Positions 30,762 to 30,854 of a stretch of DNA of 30,854 bases are shown piece after piece. The position numbers were made by a program, and so were the translations under genes. The stretch is taken from positions 1-30,854 of the forward strand of contig CAJTNR010000027.1 of NCBI GenBank assembly GCA_910577635.1. The letters are read 5' to 3'. This DNA is from an uncultured Vampirovibrio sp. (GTDB lineage: Bacteria; Cyanobacteriota; Vampirovibrionia; Gastranaerophilales; Gastranaerophilaceae). The notes below the pieces were generated by a model. That model ran no database searches. It saw only the letters and a program-made list of their open reading frames with translations, and was not told the DNA's origin. The number at the start of each line of letters is the position of its first letter. Position 1 is the first letter of the stretch.

Positions 30762-30854
30762 AAAAATATAAGGAATTTTTTATGAAAAAGAAAGGCTTTT
30801 CTCTAATCGAGCTATTAATAAGCTTGATTACAATCTCAGTCATCTTGGCTAGTT
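30762..30854. repeat. Right copy of terminal inverted repeat (prepilin 5' region)
   Basis: Inverse partner of the repeat at 9-93; 30762-30844 matches at 82 of 83 positions. It comprises the ribosome binding site region and the first 21 codons of the prepilin gene. Confidence 0.85.
30782..30854 (+). CDS. Type IV prepilin-like protein, 5' end only
   Basis: The first 24 codons only; the gene leaves the window at the right edge. The encoded prepilin leader (MKKKG, then FSLIELLISL with Glu5 of the mature protein) is the same, residue for residue, as at the left edge, including three residues after the nucleotide match breaks down. ATAAGGAA precedes the ATG by six bases or so. Likely substrate of prepilin peptidase and part of a pilus or pseudopilus. 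The upstream operator-like array and divergent XRE gene suggest regulated expression. Confidence 0.85.
   Translation, partial: MKKKGFSLIELLISLITISVILAS

Noticed and set aside
1..30854. CRISPR array
   Set aside because: No series of regularly spaced near-identical repeats was seen; the TACTAAAA words and A-tract repeats are too short and irregular.

Overview
The window is AT-rich, uses the standard bacterial code and has short intergenic gaps. The evidence points to an uncultured low-GC bacterium, most likely a non-photosynthetic cyanobacterial relative (Vampirovibrionia/Melainabacteria, Gastranaerophilales-like). Grounds: a cyanobacterial-like truA-rplM-rpsI tail on the S13-S11-alpha-L17 cluster, an LmeA/DUF2993-like protein, a NarL-type orphan response regulator and type IV prepilin genes. 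This placement is inference from gene content.

Layout. Both edges (1-93 and 30762-30854) hold the 5' end of a type IV prepilin-like gene in opposite orientations, nearly identical over about 83 bases and each divergent from an XRE-type regulator (275-583 and 30247-30582) with palindromic candidate operators between. From 0.6 to 5.7 kb come a 19-residue-repeat protein, a GH38 alpha-mannosidase, a small coiled-coil protein, a PEBP/YbhB-like protein and a UbiA-family prenyltransferase. From 6.0 to 10.9 kb lies one translation/transcription operon: infA-rpmJ-rpsM-rpsK-rpsD-rpoA-rplQ-truA-rplM-rpsI. From 11 to 18.6 kb are two unknown proteins (one soluble, one membrane), a soluble protein built on the cytoplasmic domain of FlhA, an XRE regulator, a HAD protein, plsY-der, a tiny protein, a response regulator and a glycine-rich protein. 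From 18.7 to 24.0 kb is a tight operon: DUF1015 (SerK-like), a GlgX-type debranching enzyme, a DUF815 AAA+ ATPase and an LmeA-like exported protein, facing a cysteine-rich LTXXQ-type exported protein.

The accessory-looking part is 24.6-30.6 kb. A strong promoter with A-tract repeats drives an unusual leader (a tRNA-like remnant plus an antisense copy of the tRNA D-arm) ahead of tRNA-Lys(UUU). Next comes a two-gene operon of an unknown winged-helix/helical protein and a PAPS-reductase-like PP-loop protein. Then follow an exported SNase-zinc-PLD-PLD fusion nuclease, small unknown proteins and the second XRE regulator.

Best candidates for something new: the 25.2-27.3 kb pair with its tRNA-like leader, the TM-less FlhA-like protein, the multi-domain exported nuclease, and the near-identical prepilin 5' ends at the two edges. 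Also notable: six convergent gene pairs abut or overlap at their stop codons with no visible terminator.
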